From assembly GCA_964459845.1 (NCBI GenBank), contig CAYWOC010000003.1, positions 1-64,000 of the forward strand: 64,000 nucleotides of DNA, read 5' to 3'. A model generated the notes under the pieces. It was given only the letters and a program-made list of their open reading frames with translations. It was not told the DNA's origin and ran no database searches. Numbering within the stretch: position 1 is the stretch's first letter; each line of letters starts with the position of its first letter. This DNA is from CALZFJ01 sp964459845. Lineage in GTDB: Bacteria; Bacteroidota; Bacteroidia; Bacteroidales; Muribaculaceae. The translations under genes were made by a program, and so were the position numbers. Shown here piece after piece: positions 8,216 to 16,359 of this stretch.

Positions 8216-10681
8216 ATGGCTTTATTTGCTGAAGTAATATTGCCGCTGCCGCTATATAGCACATTCACCTACAGTGTGCCAGAAGTCATGGCGGCACAGC
8301 TCAGAGTGGGGTGTCGTGTGCTTGTGCCTTTCGGCAGGAAAAAGTATTATACGGCAATAGTGACAATGATTCACAGCATAAAGCCCGAAGGTTATGAAGT
8401 GAAAGATATTCTCACAATGCTCGATGACGAGCCTATCGTAAAACATCCGCAACTCAAATTATGGGAATGGATATCTGAATACTACCTGTGTTCGTTGGGC
8501 GATGTGTATAAGGCCGCTGTGCCATCAGGGCTAAAAGTGGAGAGCGAGACATTTGTAAGTGCCGACCCCGATTTCGAAGAGACTGAGCCGGGAGAGCTGA
8601 AAGAGCGTGAACGCATAATTCTCGACCTCATAGGCAGCCGCGACCGCGTGCAGCTCACAGAGATTAGCCGTGCCACAGGCTTCAAGAATGTGGAAGCCAT
8701 AGTCAGCAGGTTGATTGAAAAAGGGGCTGTGTTTGTAGCTGAACACATGGTAAACAATTATCGTCCGAAGACAGAGACCTACGTGAAGCTCACAATAGCA
8801 CACGACGACAATGATGAACTTCACCGTTTCTTCGACCTCGTAGGACGCAGCAAAAAGCAAGAGGCACTGCTCCTTGCCTATCTCGACCTGTCGCACTGGC
8901 TACAAAAGAGCAAAACTCCAGCAGAAGTGTCAAAGAAAAGTCTTCTTGCACGAGCCGACGTAAGCCAAGCCGTGCTTAGCGGAGTGATTGCTAAAGGCAT
9001 TTTATGCCAATACAAAAAGGAAATCAACCGATTTGCCGACCTCTCTTCAAGCAAAATAGAACTGCCGACACTCACCGACGAGCAAAGCCGTGCATATAAA
9101 GAGATTCTCGACTCCTACAAGAGCAAACAGATAACTCTGCTTCATGGTGTCACTTCGAGCGGAAAGACCTCAATCTATATGCACTTGATAGACGAAGCTC
9201 TGCGACAGAAGAGGCAAGTCCTATACCTTGTCCCTGAAATCGCACTCACGACACAGCTCACGCATAGGCTGCACAGCGTTTTCGGGAAGCAGCTACTCAT
9301 CTACCACTCAAAGTTTTCCGACAACGAGCGTGTGGATATATGGAAACGTCTGCTCCACAGCAATGAACCGTGTGTGGTGATAGGTGTGCGATCTGCTGTA
9401 TTTCTCCCCTACTCAAATCTCGGGCTTATCATCGTGGATGAAGAACACGACACGAGCTATAAGCAGCAGGATCCCGCGCCAAGATACAATGGGCGCAATG
9501 TGGCTATAGTTCTTGCAAATATGCATGGGGCAAAGACCCTGCTCGGATCAGCCACGCCAGCCATCGAAAGCTATTATAATGCCACAACTGGCAAATATAG
9601 TCTTGTATCGCTTACAAACAGATATGAAGGCATAAAAATGCCAGAAGTGGAAATCATCGACACAAAGATAGCTCGAAAGAAAAAAGAGATGAACGGCACA
9701 TTCTCCAACAGACTTATCGGTCTGTGCAGGGAATCCATAAACGCCGGAGAGCAAATTATACTCTTCCAAAACCGCCGCGGATATGCTCCGATGGTCACTT
9801 GCAAGCAGTGTGGATGGATACCAAAGTGCGAAAACTGCGATGTTTCGCTCACTTATCATAAGCATCTGCACACCCTCACTTGCCACTACTGCGGCTACAC
9901 AATCACGCTGCCCGACCTCTGCCCAGCATGCAAACAGCCCACCATCGAAATAGTCGGCTATGGCACTGAGCGTATCGAAGACGACATCGACAGCGTATTC
10001 CCCGACACCAGAATTTTGCGTATGGATCTTGACACCACACGCAACAAAAACAGCTACGAGCGCATCATCGAGGATTTCTCGGCGAGGAAAGCCGACATTC
10101 TCGTGGGCACACAGATGGTAACTAAAGGACTTGACTTCGACGGAGTCTGCACAGTGGGCATTCTGAACGCCGACACGATGATAAATTTTCCGGATTTCCG
10201 CTCACATGAGCGAGCATTCAATATGATGGAGCAAGTGGCCGGACGTGCCGGCAGGAAAAATAAGCAAGGACGCGTAGTGATACAAACGTCAAATCCTGAG
10301 AATCCCGTCATAAAATTTGTGTGCAAACACGATTACATCGGTTTCTACAAAGAAGAGCTTGCCGACCGCGAAAACTTCAAGTATCCTCCGTTCACAAAGA
10401 TTATTAACATCTACTTGAAGCACCGCGACGATAATGTGCTGAATGAGATGGCTGTAAGATACAGCAATATGCTGCGGCAAGTTTTCAACTATCGCGTTCT
10501 CGGACCAGAAGCACCTATGGTAGCCCGCGTACAGAATCTTTACATACGCCAGATAGTATTGAAGATGGAAAATGCGGCATCAATGGTGAAAGTAAAAAAA
10601 ATACTGCGCGCCATTTATGAGAATATGCTTAAAGTGGATTCACGCATGAAATCCACAATTCTATATTACGATGTCGATTAG
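8216..10681 (+). CDS. priA: Primosomal protein N' (replication restart helicase PriA)
   Basis: The 821-residue helicase recognises abandoned forks and reloads the replicative helicase. An N-terminal DNA-binding region precedes the motor, with Walker A GVTSSGKT at 311-318 and DEEH at 408-411. Eight cysteines bind two zincs: C529, C532, C538, C541, C556, C559, C569 and C572. The length is normal. The gene starts 48 nt after the barrel gene and ends 21 nt from the convergent dipeptidase gene. No obvious terminator lies in that short gap. Confidence 0.97.
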   Translation: MALFAEVILPLPLYSTFTYSVPEVMAAQLRVGCRVLVPFGRKKYYTAIVTMIHSIKPEGYEVKDILTMLDDEPIVKHPQLKLWEWISEYYLCSLGDVYKAAVPSGLKVESETFVSADPDFEETEPGELKERERIILDLIGSRDRVQLTEISRATGFKNVEAIVSRLIEKGAVFVAEHMVNNYRPKTETYVKLTIAHDDNDELHRFFDLVGRSKKQEALLLAYLDLSHWLQKSKTPAEVSKKSLLARADVSQAVLSGVIAKGILCQYKKEINRFADLSSSKIELPTLTDEQSRAYKEILDSYKSKQITLLHGVTSSGKTSIYMHLIDEALRQKRQVLYLVPEIALTTQLTHRLHSVFGKQLLIYHSKFSDNERVDIWKRLLHSNEPCVVIGVRSAVFLPYSNLGLIIVDEEHDTSYKQQDPAPRYNGRNVAIVLANMHGAKTLLGSATPAIESYYNATTGKYSLVSLTNRYEGIKMPEVEIIDTKIARKKKEMNGTFSNRLIGLCRESINAGEQIILFQNRRGYAPMVTCKQCGWIPKCENCDVSLTYHKHLHTLTCHYCGYTITLPDLCPACKQPTIEIVGYGTERIEDDIDSVFPDTRILRMDLDTTRNKNSYERIIEDFSARKADILVGTQMVTKGLDFDGVCTVGILNADTMINFPDFRSHERAFNMMEQVAGRAGRKNKQGRVVIQTSNPENPVIKFVCKHDYIGFYKEELADRENFKYPPFTKIINIYLKHRDDNVLNEMAVRYSNMLRQVFNYRVLGPEAPMVARVQNLYIRQIVLKMENAASMVKVKKILRAIYENMLKVDSRMKSTILYYDVD

Positions 10682-10702
10682 TCACATCAACTATTTCGCG
10701 GG

Positions 10703-11383
10703 CTAAAAGTCGAGCAAGCGGAAGTGCTGACGGGCATAATTAATTTCATACTGCTGAAAATGCCACCATTCACGGCGATATGTAGTGAAACCTTGCGCTC
10801 GCATCAGTCGGCGCAGCAACTGGCGGTTTTCATAAGCTGACTTCGACAGCTTTCCAGTTTTCATCAGCTCATTCTCATTATCGATATGCGATACAATGCT
10901 GAACGAATCGAAACCCGTGCCCATATCAAGCGGTACTCCGTCGCAAGCAATAGATATATCCACAGCTATCCCGAAATTGTGATGACCGCCACGGTTAGGC
11001 TTAGCCACATATCTGCGATAAGGTGTATTCTTCACCATATCATACATCGTGCGTTGCACGCTTTGTGGACGCGACGCATCGTATATTATAAGCGAATACC
11101 GTGGATTATGCTTGCGCAATGTAGTCTGCACCCTCACAAGAGAACGTGCAATCTCTGGGCGGAAATAAGCTTTTTTGAAATCACCATACATATTTTTCCC
11201 TACAAAATTATCGGTTGTGGCATATTTCATATCAACTATTATGCTCCGGTCAAGCGTTGCAATATCAACCAGTCCATATTCCTTCATCTTGGCTTCAATG
11301 CAATTGCCCGCGCATTGAGCTGTAAGGACAGACGCAATCAAAACGGCAATAAGCAGTATGTATCTTAAAATCCGCATACACAT
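10703..11383 (-). CDS. Exported M15 (VanX-type) D-alanyl-D-alanine dipeptidase
   Basis: The 226-residue protein has an N-terminal hydrophobic signal (about 5-22). It carries the M15D active site: YDASRPQSVQ with R105, GGHHNFGIAVD with zinc ligands H135 and D142, and REWWHF with E205 and H208. Family members cleave D-Ala-D-Ala. Without vanH/vanA genes nearby this is more likely peptidoglycan dipeptide salvage than glycopeptide resistance. The start could be the second Met (residue 3). One copy of the ~75-bp repeat element (11402-11484) lies just upstream, with its TATCTTTG box pointing at this gene. Confidence 0.88.
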   Translation of the reverse strand: MCMRILRYILLIAVLIASVLTAQCAGNCIEAKMKEYGLVDIATLDRSIIVDMKYATTDNFVGKNMYGDFKKAYFRPEIARSLVRVQTTLRKHNPRYSLIIYDASRPQSVQRTMYDMVKNTPYRRYVAKPNRGGHHNFGIAVDISIACDGVPLDMGTGFDSFSIVSHIDNENELMKTGKLSKSAYENRQLLRRLMRAQGFTTYRREWWHFQQYEINYARQHFRLLDF

Positions 11384-11401
11384 ATTCGAATAATTATTTT
11401 A

Positions 11402-11484
11402 TGCAAAGATAGTGCAAATCGAATGCAGAATATCAAGTTTGCTTGAATATTGTGCTGAGATGCAGCCTATTTTATGCAAAGACA
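11402..11484 (-). repeat. TATCTTTGCA-bounded upstream element, copy A
   Basis: Read toward the dipeptidase gene, the element starts at TGTCTTTGCA (11484-11475). It passes a GGCTGCATCTCAGC block and a near-palindrome TTCAAGCAAACTTGA, and ends at TATCTTTGCA (11411-11402), 18 nt before the ATG. The unit is 73 nt between boundary boxes. Related copies lie at 15508-15666 (two units), 34245-34327 and 56992-57078, each upstream of a gene in the same relative orientation. Confidence 0.75.
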
Positions 11485-11535
11485 CAAAAAAACCGCCGAA
11501 GCATGATACCATTGCGCATCTCACTTATGGCGGTT
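11485..11535 (-). terminator. Terminator of the pyrBI-glyA operon
   Basis: On the minus strand AACCGCC (11535-11529) pairs with GGCGGTT (11497-11491), and seven T's follow. The loop is long (31 nt). It lies 30 nt downstream of the glyA stop. Confidence 0.6.
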
Positions 11536-11565
11536 AAATTGTTTTCTTTGTAAAATGGTCATATA

Positions 11566-12846
11566 TTACCATGCAAACATTGGATAATCTGCCATAATCG
11601 CATTGACCTTTTCACGCACAGACTTAATCACAGCTTCATTTTCCGGTTTTTTAAGCACTGTATCAATCATCTCCACGATTTCACCCATAAGCGGTTCCTT
11701 CGCCCCACGGGTTGTTATGGCAGGTGTTCCAAGACGAATACCCGATGTCAAGAACGGAGAGCGAGTGTCAAACGGAACCATATTCTTGTTTGCGGTGATA
11801 TCAGCTTCCACAAGAGCTTTTTCGGCAACCTTACCAGTCAATTCGGGGAATTTGCCGCGCAAATCAAGAAGAATGCAGTGGTTGTCGGTACCGCCCGACG
11901 CTATTTGATAACCTTTGTCAAGGAACGCCTGAGCCATAGCGGCAGCATTTTTCTTCACTTGCTGCTGGTATGTCTTGAACTCAGGTTGCAACGCTTCGCC
12001 AAACGCTACAGCCTTGGCTGCAATAACGTGTTCGAGTGGTCCACCCTGCACTCCCGGGAACACAGCAGAATCAAGCAGCGACGACATTTTGCGTATCACG
12101 CCCTTGTTGTTGGTCTTTCCGAATGGATTGTCGAAATCCTTGCCCATCATTATAACACCGCCACGAGGTCCACGAAGTGTCTTGTGGGTAGTGGTTGTGA
12201 CGATATGCGCATACTTAACAGGGTTGTCGAGAAGTCCGGCAGCAATAAGTCCGGCAGGATGAGCCATATCAAACATAAAGATAGCACCAACTTCGTCTGC
12301 GATTTTGCGGATGCGCGCATAGTCCCATTCTCGTGAATATGCACTTGCGCCACCCACAATCAACTTTGGATGTTCACGGTGTGCCACCTCTTCCATCATA
12401 TCATAATCGATGAGATTGGTATCTTTTGTGACATTATATTCTAATGGCTGGAACACAAGCCCCGAGAAGTTCACATGCGAGCCATGAGAGAGGTGACCTC
12501 CATGAGCCAGATTCAATCCCATAAACTTGTCGCCCGGTTTCATCACAGCCATAAACACTGCCATATTAGCCTGCGCACCAGAGTGAGGTTGAACATTTGC
12601 CCATTCTGCGCCAAAGAGTTTCTTCAGTCTCTCGATTGCTATTGTTTCTGACTCATCCACCACTTGACAGCCGCCATAGTAGCGATGTCCGGGATAACCC
12701 TCGGCATATTTATTTGTCAAGCAAGAACCCATAGCCTGCATCACTTCATCGCTGACGAAGTTTTCGCTCGCAATAAGCTCGATGCCTTTTTTTTGGCGTT
12801 GATGTTCACGTTCAATAATGTCGAAAATTAATTTGTCTCTCTCCAT
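11566..12846 (-). CDS. glyA: Serine hydroxymethyltransferase
   Basis: The 426-residue PLP enzyme interconverts serine and glycine while loading one-carbon units on tetrahydrofolate. The PLP lysine is K222 in TTTTHKTLRGPRGG, and the N-terminal IELIASENF (22-30) and GGHLSHG blocks are conserved. The length is normal. It is the last gene of a minus-strand run pyrB-pyrI-flavin reductase-glyA (gaps 29-36 nt), so nucleotide and one-carbon metabolism are probably co-expressed. Confidence 0.97.
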   Translation of the reverse strand: MERDKLIFDIIEREHQRQKKGIELIASENFVSDEVMQAMGSCLTNKYAEGYPGHRYYGGCQVVDESETIAIERLKKLFGAEWANVQPHSGAQANMAVFMAVMKPGDKFMGLNLAHGGHLSHGSHVNFSGLVFQPLEYNVTKDTNLIDYDMMEEVAHREHPKLIVGGASAYSREWDYARIRKIADEVGAIFMFDMAHPAGLIAAGLLDNPVKYAHIVTTTTHKTLRGPRGGVIMMGKDFDNPFGKTNNKGVIRKMSSLLDSAVFPGVQGGPLEHVIAAKAVAFGEALQPEFKTYQQQVKKNAAAMAQAFLDKGYQIASGGTDNHCILLDLRGKFPELTGKVAEKALVEADITANKNMVPFDTRSPFLTSGIRLGTPAITTRGAKEPLMGEIVEMIDTVLKKPENEAVIKSVREKVNAIMADYPMFAW

Positions 12847-12882
12847 CGTTGTTTTTTCTTCTTATTGTAGATTAATATTATG

Positions 12883-13449
12883 TTATTTCTTTTTCTTTAC
12901 CGACCATCCGAATTTGCCGATAGCCTCTCCAATCTTGAAATATTGCCCATGGCAATAAGCTATTAGATTGGCGCGCTTCATATCAAATGCTCCAGTCTCG
13001 GGGTCGATATATTTGTCGTCGGCAATCACATTCAGCACATCGGCAATAAACATATCGTGAGTGCCAAGATGCATTATCTCCCTCACCCGGCATTCTATGC
13101 TTATAGGAGACTCTTCTATATAGGGCGAAGCCACTTTTATTCCTTTCACCGGCGTGATGTGCATCTCCTCGAATTTATTGTAATCACGTCCAGAACGCAC
13201 TCCACACCAGTCGGTGGCACGAGCCAAATCCTCTGTCGTGAGGTTAAGCGTGAACTCCATATTGCGCTTTATGATGTCATAGCTGTGACGCTCCGGGCGA
13301 ATCGACACATAGCACATTGCCGGATCGGAACATATAGTTCCCACCCAACTTGCCGTGAACACATTATATTCGGCGGCATCGGCTCCGCAGCTCACCATTA
13401 TGGCTGGCAACGGATATATCATTGTCCCCGGTCTCCAATTCTGCTTCAT
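12883..13449 (-). CDS. Flavin reductase-like FMN-binding split-barrel protein
   Basis: The 188-residue protein matches the flavin reductase/DIM6 fold: an N-terminal PLPAIMVSCG strand, the TASWVGTICSDPAMCYVSI region that normally binds FMN, and an HLGTHDMFIADV block. Such proteins reduce flavin with NAD(P)H or act as FMN oxidoreductases; the substrate here is unknown. It sits between pyrI and glyA with gaps of 29 and 36 nt. Confidence 0.85.
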   Translation of the reverse strand: MKQNWRPGTMIYPLPAIMVSCGADAAEYNVFTASWVGTICSDPAMCYVSIRPERHSYDIIKRNMEFTLNLTTEDLARATDWCGVRSGRDYNKFEEMHITPVKGIKVASPYIEESPISIECRVREIMHLGTHDMFIADVLNVIADDKYIDPETGAFDMKRANLIAYCHGQYFKIGEAIGKFGWSVKKKK

Positions 13450-13478
13450 CGTGTTCTGCTATTATATGTACGCACGAC

Positions 13479-13943
13479 TTAGATTATCTCAAGCTCGTCA
13501 TTATGGAACGAGCGTTCACAATACACGCATTTCAGCACGCCATTCTCGCGATCCACAACGTGGAAATGAGTAGCCATAGGCTCATTGTTGGTGATGCACT
13601 TAGGATTGCCGCACTTTGCTATACCCACTATATCGTCGGGCAATGTGACAGTGTGCTTATCCACCACTTCATATCCGCGAATTATGTTGATTTTAGCATT
13701 AGGCGCTATAAGCGCTATGCGGTTCAATGTCTCCTCAGGAAAATACACGTCAGCCACCTTAATGATGCCCTTCTTTCCACATTTCTTGCTGTCGAGGTTA
13801 AACCCTATTGTCACGCTGCTTGCCAAATTTTTGATTCCAAGCAGATTCACCACCTTAAAAAGTGATTGCGTGGGGATATGGTCGATTACTGTTCCGTTCT
13901 CAAGAGCGGCTACTGCCAGCTCCTCCTTCTTTATCTTGTTCAT
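13479..13943 (-). CDS. pyrI: Aspartate carbamoyltransferase regulatory chain
   Basis: The 154-residue regulatory subunit of ATCase binds CTP/ATP in its N-terminal domain and zinc in its C-terminal domain. The zinc site is complete: C111, C116, C139 and C142 (CGNPKC and CVYC). It starts 32 nt after pyrB, so the holoenzyme subunits are made together, as in enterobacterial pyrBI. Confidence 0.97.
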   Translation of the reverse strand: MNKIKKEELAVAALENGTVIDHIPTQSLFKVVNLLGIKNLASSVTIGFNLDSKKCGKKGIIKVADVYFPEETLNRIALIAPNAKINIIRGYEVVDKHTVTLPDDIVGIAKCGNPKCITNNEPMATHFHVVDRENGVLKCVYCERSFHNDELEII

Positions 13944-13975
13944 ACTGAAATATCCTTTTCAAAAATTACAAATTT

Positions 13976-14893
13976 TCATCTCACCTTTATGCCCAGCACC
14001 TTGCAGATGATTGCCTGTCGTGCATAAAGTCCGTTTTGAGCCTGCTGGAAGTAGTACGCTTTAGGATTCTGGTCCACATCGTATGCTATTTCATTCACAC
14101 GAGGCAGCGGATGAAGTATGCGCAGATTCTCCTTGCTGCCTTCGAGCATGGAGTTGCGCAAAGTGTATAAGTTCTTCACTCGCTCATATTCCATAAGGTC
14201 GGTGAAGCGCTCGCGCTGCACGCGGGTCATATACAGGATATCGCTTTCATTTATGACATTCTCCGAGAATTCAGTATATTCGTGATACTCGATTCCATGT
14301 TTTTCGCAGAAAAGCTTATATTCCACAGGCATCTGCAATTCTTTACATGCCACAAAATTGAATTTAGGCTTGAAATAATACATCGCCATAAGCAATGAGT
14401 GCACCGTTCTTCCATATTTCAAGTCGCCCACCATAGTAATCGTCAGGTCGGTCAATTTCCCTTGCGTTTTATATATAGAATACAGGTCGAGCATCGTCTG
14501 CGACGGATGCTGGTTGGCTCCATCGCCAGCATTTATGATCGGCACAGGAGAAAATTCGCTTGCATAGCGTGCAGCTCCCTCAAGATAGTGGCGCATCACA
14601 ATCAAGTCGGCATAGTTGCTCACCATCATAATTGTGTCGTGCAGCGTCTCGCCCTTCGACGAACTTGTGGTATTGGCATCCGAGAAACCAATTACACGAC
14701 CGCCAAGACGATTGATGGCTGTCTCAAAACTTAAGCGCGTACGGGTTGAAGGCTCAAAAAAGAGTGTTGCAATCACCTTGCCCGCAAGTATGTTCTGATT
14801 AGGGTTCTGCTCGAAATACCGCGCATCTTCCAATAAGGATAGAATCTCGTCCTTCGAGTAGTCGGAAATCGAAACCAAACTGTTATTCTTCAT
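13976..14893 (-). CDS. pyrB: Aspartate carbamoyltransferase catalytic subunit
   Basis: The 305-residue enzyme condenses carbamoyl phosphate with aspartate, the first committed step of pyrimidine synthesis. The carbamoyl-phosphate motif STRTR is at 49-53, SSKGE with K80 is the loop lysine reaching from the neighbouring subunit, and HPLPRVNEI is near the C-terminus. The length is normal. Upstream are a consensus promoter (15105-15136), a 32-codon leader ORF and a terminator-like hairpin, suggesting attenuation control. Confidence 0.97.
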   Translation of the reverse strand: MKNNSLVSISDYSKDEILSLLEDARYFEQNPNQNILAGKVIATLFFEPSTRTRLSFETAINRLGGRVIGFSDANTTSSSKGETLHDTIMMVSNYADLIVMRHYLEGAARYASEFSPVPIINAGDGANQHPSQTMLDLYSIYKTQGKLTDLTITMVGDLKYGRTVHSLLMAMYYFKPKFNFVACKELQMPVEYKLFCEKHGIEYHEYTEFSENVINESDILYMTRVQRERFTDLMEYERVKNLYTLRNSMLEGSKENLRILHPLPRVNEIAYDVDQNPKAYYFQQAQNGLYARQAIICKVLGIKVR

Positions 14894-14961
14894 TTTACTA
14901 ATTCTTCTTTATGTATCGTAAAAAATATACTGTCGATGTCTCACACAACGCATCATGATAC

Positions 14962-14994
14962 AAAAAAAGCCAATCGCCACATCCGACAATTGAC
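14962..14994 (-). terminator. Candidate attenuator in the pyrB leader
   Basis: On the minus strand GTCAATTGT (14994-14986) pairs with GCGATTGGC (14977-14969) through nine pairs, including G-U pairs. Seven T's follow (14968-14962). It lies about 70 nt upstream of the pyrB ATG and about 105 nt after the promoter, so read-through would be needed to express the operon from that promoter. Confidence 0.55.
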
Positions 14995-14995
14995 C

Positions 14996-15094
14996 TCACT
15001 GCGACACATTAATAGCCACACATTCATCGCTCACCTTAGTTATTCGGGTATGAACGCTACAATGCCGAGTTATATGTGACTTTCGCAATCTCAT
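14996..15094 (-). CDS. Possible pyrBI leader peptide
   Basis: A 32-codon ORF (start MRLRKSHITRHC) begins only about 5-7 nt after the predicted transcription start. It stops two bases before the attenuator stem, so a ribosome at the stop codon would mask the 5' arm. The layout recalls the translation-coupled attenuation known at E. coli pyrBI. An open frame of this length is not rare by chance, and there is no ribosome binding site because the leader is too short, so the call is tentative. Confidence 0.3.
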   Translation of the reverse strand: MRLRKSHITRHCSVHTRITKVSDECVAINVSQ

Positions 15095-15104
15095 AATACT
15101 TTGG

Positions 15105-15136
15105 CAAAGTTACGCAATTTTTTCAAATTCTCGCAA
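15105..15136 (-). promoter_or_regulatory. pyrB operon promoter
   Basis: TTG (15136-15134), 21 nt, then TAACTTTG (15112-15105) on the minus strand. The leader from here to pyrB is about 205 nt. Confidence 0.6.
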
Positions 15137-15194
15137 CCATTGCATCCATATTCTGAAAATATTTTCCAGAGTTCTCGCAGAACTCAAATAAAGG

Positions 15195-15230
15195 AAAAAG
15201 ACACTCAGCAAAATATCTTGCCAAGTGTCT
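15195..15230 (-). terminator. Terminator of tRNA-Val copy 1
   Basis: On the minus strand GACACTTGGCAA pairs with TTGCTGAGTGTC with one mismatch, followed by TTTTT. The same GACACTTG...GAGTGTC hairpin follows the other two tRNA-Val copies. Confidence 0.75.
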
Positions 15231-15237
15231 ACGTCTG

Positions 15238-15312
15238 TGGGCGTTGACGGATTCGAACCGCCGACCCTCTGCTTGTAAGGCAGATGCTCTGAACCAGCTG
15301 AGCTAAACGCCC
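15238..15312 (-). tRNA. tRNA-Val(TAC), copy 1
   Basis: A 75-nt cloverleaf: acceptor GGGCGTT/AACGCCC, anticodon stem TCTGC/GCAGA with loop CTTACAA (anticodon TAC), T arm GGCGG-TTCGAAT-CCGTC, discriminator A; CCA is not fully encoded. It is identical over all 75 nt to the copies at 35992 and 38279. A promoter precedes it: TTG (15362-15360), 20 nt, TACCTTTG (15339-15332). The leader up to the tRNA is nearly the same as that of copy 2. Confidence 0.97.
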
Positions 15313-15507
15313 TCATTTCTGAATTGCGATGCAAAGGTAGCAACTTTTCCTGAACCCCGCAAGTTTTTTGGCAAAAAACTTAAAAATATTTTTCAAAAAA
15401 TTCACGAATAGCCCAAAATTTCAAATTTTCCTATATCTATTCATTCCGACTCTCCAATATTTTAAGTTTTGTCCGATTTTTACATCCTCGACTTTTTAAA
15501 ATAGCAC

Positions 15508-15666
15508 TATCTTTGCATAACATAAGCTGCACCTCAGCAAAAATATTCATGTAAACTTGATATGTTTTGCATTCGGTTTGCACTATCTTTGCAGTAGAAA
15601 GGCTGCATCTCTGCATAATATTCAAGCAAACTTGATATTCTGCTTTAGATTTGCACAACCTTAGCG
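15508..15666 (+). repeat. TATCTTTGCA-bounded upstream element, two tandem units (copies C1, C2)
   Basis: The first unit runs from TATCTTTGCA at 15508 to the same 10-mer at 15584 (76 nt). The second starts there and ends at a decayed box at 15657 (73 nt). Each holds an AAGCTGCACCTCAGC or AGGCTGCATCTCTGC block and a TTCA(A/T)G...AAACTTGATAT near-palindrome. The pair sits 17 nt before the GNAT gene and points toward it. Between the tRNA promoter (near 15362) and this element nothing else is recognisable. Confidence 0.75.
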
Positions 15667-15683
15667 ACAACATTGAATAATTC

Positions 15684-16328
15684 ATGAAAAAAATGACAGA
15701 CAATTTCAAAATAAGGCATGAACAACGAGCAGAACAGCACAACGTCGAGAATCTAATAAGAGAATCGTTTTGGAACGTATATCGCCCGGGATGCTTGGAG
15801 CATTATGTGATGCATTGCCTCCGCAACGACAAAGCATTCATTCCCGAACTGAACTTTGTGATGACAATCAGCGAAGGCAATCAAGAGTTGCTTATCGGAC
15901 AAATAATGTGTATGAGAGCCGAAATCCATACCGACGATTGCCTCATTCTGCCAATCATGACATTTGGACCAATCAGCATCCACCCCAACTACAAGCGTCA
16001 GGGGTATGGAAAAGCATTGCTCGACTTCACTTTGCAACAAGCCTCCGATATGGGATTTGGAGCCGTATGTATAGAAGGCAATATCGACTTCTACGAAAAG
16101 TGCGGGTTTTCCTACGCTTCAGACTTCGGCATTCGCTATCATAATTTGCCAGCCGGCGAAGATGCCACATTCTTTCTTTGCAAAGAACTGAAACATGGCT
16201 ATCTCGACGGTATCACAGGCGAATATGCTCCGCCACAAGGCTATTTTATTGATGAAGTTGAATGTGAGACGTTCGATAAACAATTTCCGCATAAAGAGAA
16301 ACTTCGGTTACCCGGACAATTATGGTAA
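15684..16328 (+). CDS. GNAT-family N-acetyltransferase
   Basis: The 214-residue protein has the GNAT acetyl-CoA motif A (GPISIHPNYKRQGYGKALL, about 103-121) and the IDFYEKCGF block of motif B. The substrate is unknown. Two close starts exist: ATG at 15684 and another at 15693. It heads a three-gene cluster with an AraC regulator (31-nt gap) and a GyrI-like protein (32-nt gap). Two tandem copies of the TATCTTTGCA-bounded element lie directly upstream. Confidence 0.88.
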   Translation: MKKMTDNFKIRHEQRAEQHNVENLIRESFWNVYRPGCLEHYVMHCLRNDKAFIPELNFVMTISEGNQELLIGQIMCMRAEIHTDDCLILPIMTFGPISIHPNYKRQGYGKALLDFTLQQASDMGFGAVCIEGNIDFYEKCGFSYASDFGIRYHNLPAGEDATFFLCKELKHGYLDGITGEYAPPQGYFIDEVECETFDKQFPHKEKLRLPGQLW

Positions 16329-16359
16329 CGCGCACACTCTTACACACAATTAATTTTTC

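Noticed and set aside
10703..11383. Vancomycin resistance cluster member (vanX)
   Set aside because: No vanH, vanA-type ligase or VanRS genes are nearby; the catalytic motifs only support a general M15 dipeptidase.
15110..15343. 77-codon minus-strand frame near tRNA-Val copy 1
   Set aside because: It reads straight through the tRNA and its terminator.
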